From contig NC_090792.1 of NCBI RefSeq assembly GCF_040054535.1, positions 3,215,501 through 3,279,500 on the forward strand: a DNA stretch of 64,000 nt. Reading direction: 5' to 3'. A model generated the notes under the pieces. That model had not been told where the DNA came from and did not search any database. It worked only from the letters and a program-made list of their open reading frames with translations. Position numbers and translations under genes: made by a program. Position 1 is the first letter of the stretch, and each line of letters opens with the position of its first letter. The stretch is from Antennarius striatus. Lineage: Eukaryota > Chordata > Actinopteri > Lophiiformes > Antennariidae. Positions 63,961 to 64,000 of this stretch are shown in pieces.

Positions 63961-64000
63961 ATTGTGTTTACTAATAACAATATAAACAACCCAGCTCTTT

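Larger units (their letters stand above)
58930..64000 (-). other. SYT14 upstream intron or 5' region, incomplete
   Basis: The missing first coding exon should lie in this direction. I looked on the minus strand for a short methionine-led exon ending one base into a codon before GT and found none with support. The stretch holds an RTE remnant, a LINE tail and the 187-bp duplication. Confidence 0.6.

Overview
This window looks like vertebrate, most likely teleost fish, nuclear DNA. Small exons with canonical GT/AG boundaries sit in long AT-rich introns, with many dinucleotide and trinucleotide microsatellites. The repeats are typical of ray-finned fish: an L2-like LINE with a long (TATC)n tail, RTE-like LINE fragments, tRNA-derived SINE copies, and hAT-like and pogo-like non-autonomous DNA transposons. 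There is no sign of prokaryotic or viral gene organisation.

Two protein-coding genes are well supported, both on the minus strand. SYT14 (synaptotagmin-14) runs from about 58,929 down to its stop at 38,385. Seven coding exons can be joined with matching phases at every junction: a short N-terminal exon, a transmembrane exon, two linker exons, C2A, and C2B split over two exons. The short first coding exon was not found and probably lies beyond the right edge. SERTAD4 (SERTA domain-containing 4) lies downstream, with three coding exons between 14,317 and 7,467 that give a 382-residue protein. A CpG-rich segment near 31.6-32.0 kb ends on the minus strand in a good splice donor and is a plausible SERTAD4 promoter plus non-coding first exon, which would make intron 1 about 17 kb. 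The SYT14-SERTAD4 order and orientation match the tetrapod arrangement (human 1q32.2). No exon of HHAT, the next human gene, was recognised at the left end.

Layout: 1-7.4 kb intergenic DNA or 3' flank with repeats; 7.5-14.3 kb SERTAD4 coding exons, whose second coding intron holds a nested RTE/hAT repeat cluster; 14.3-31.6 kb inferred SERTAD4 intron 1, holding two copies of an unnamed repeat, pogo-like MITEs and a palindromic GCTAGC-rich minisatellite; 31.6-32.1 kb CpG-rich promoter candidate; 32-38.4 kb intergenic; 38.4-58.9 kb SYT14, with an L2-like LINE and 'GGCGCAC' MITEs in a large intron; 58.9-64 kb SYT14 upstream intron with an RTE remnant, a LINE tail and a 187-bp tandem duplication at the edge.

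The two genes are not known to act in one pathway. SYT14 is a Ca2+-independent membrane-trafficking C2 protein, and SERTAD4 is a putative nuclear regulator. I saw no novel multi-gene system. The most unusual features are the palindromic minisatellite, the nested LINE/hAT fold-back, and the UG-repeat tracts placed directly beside SYT14 processing signals.
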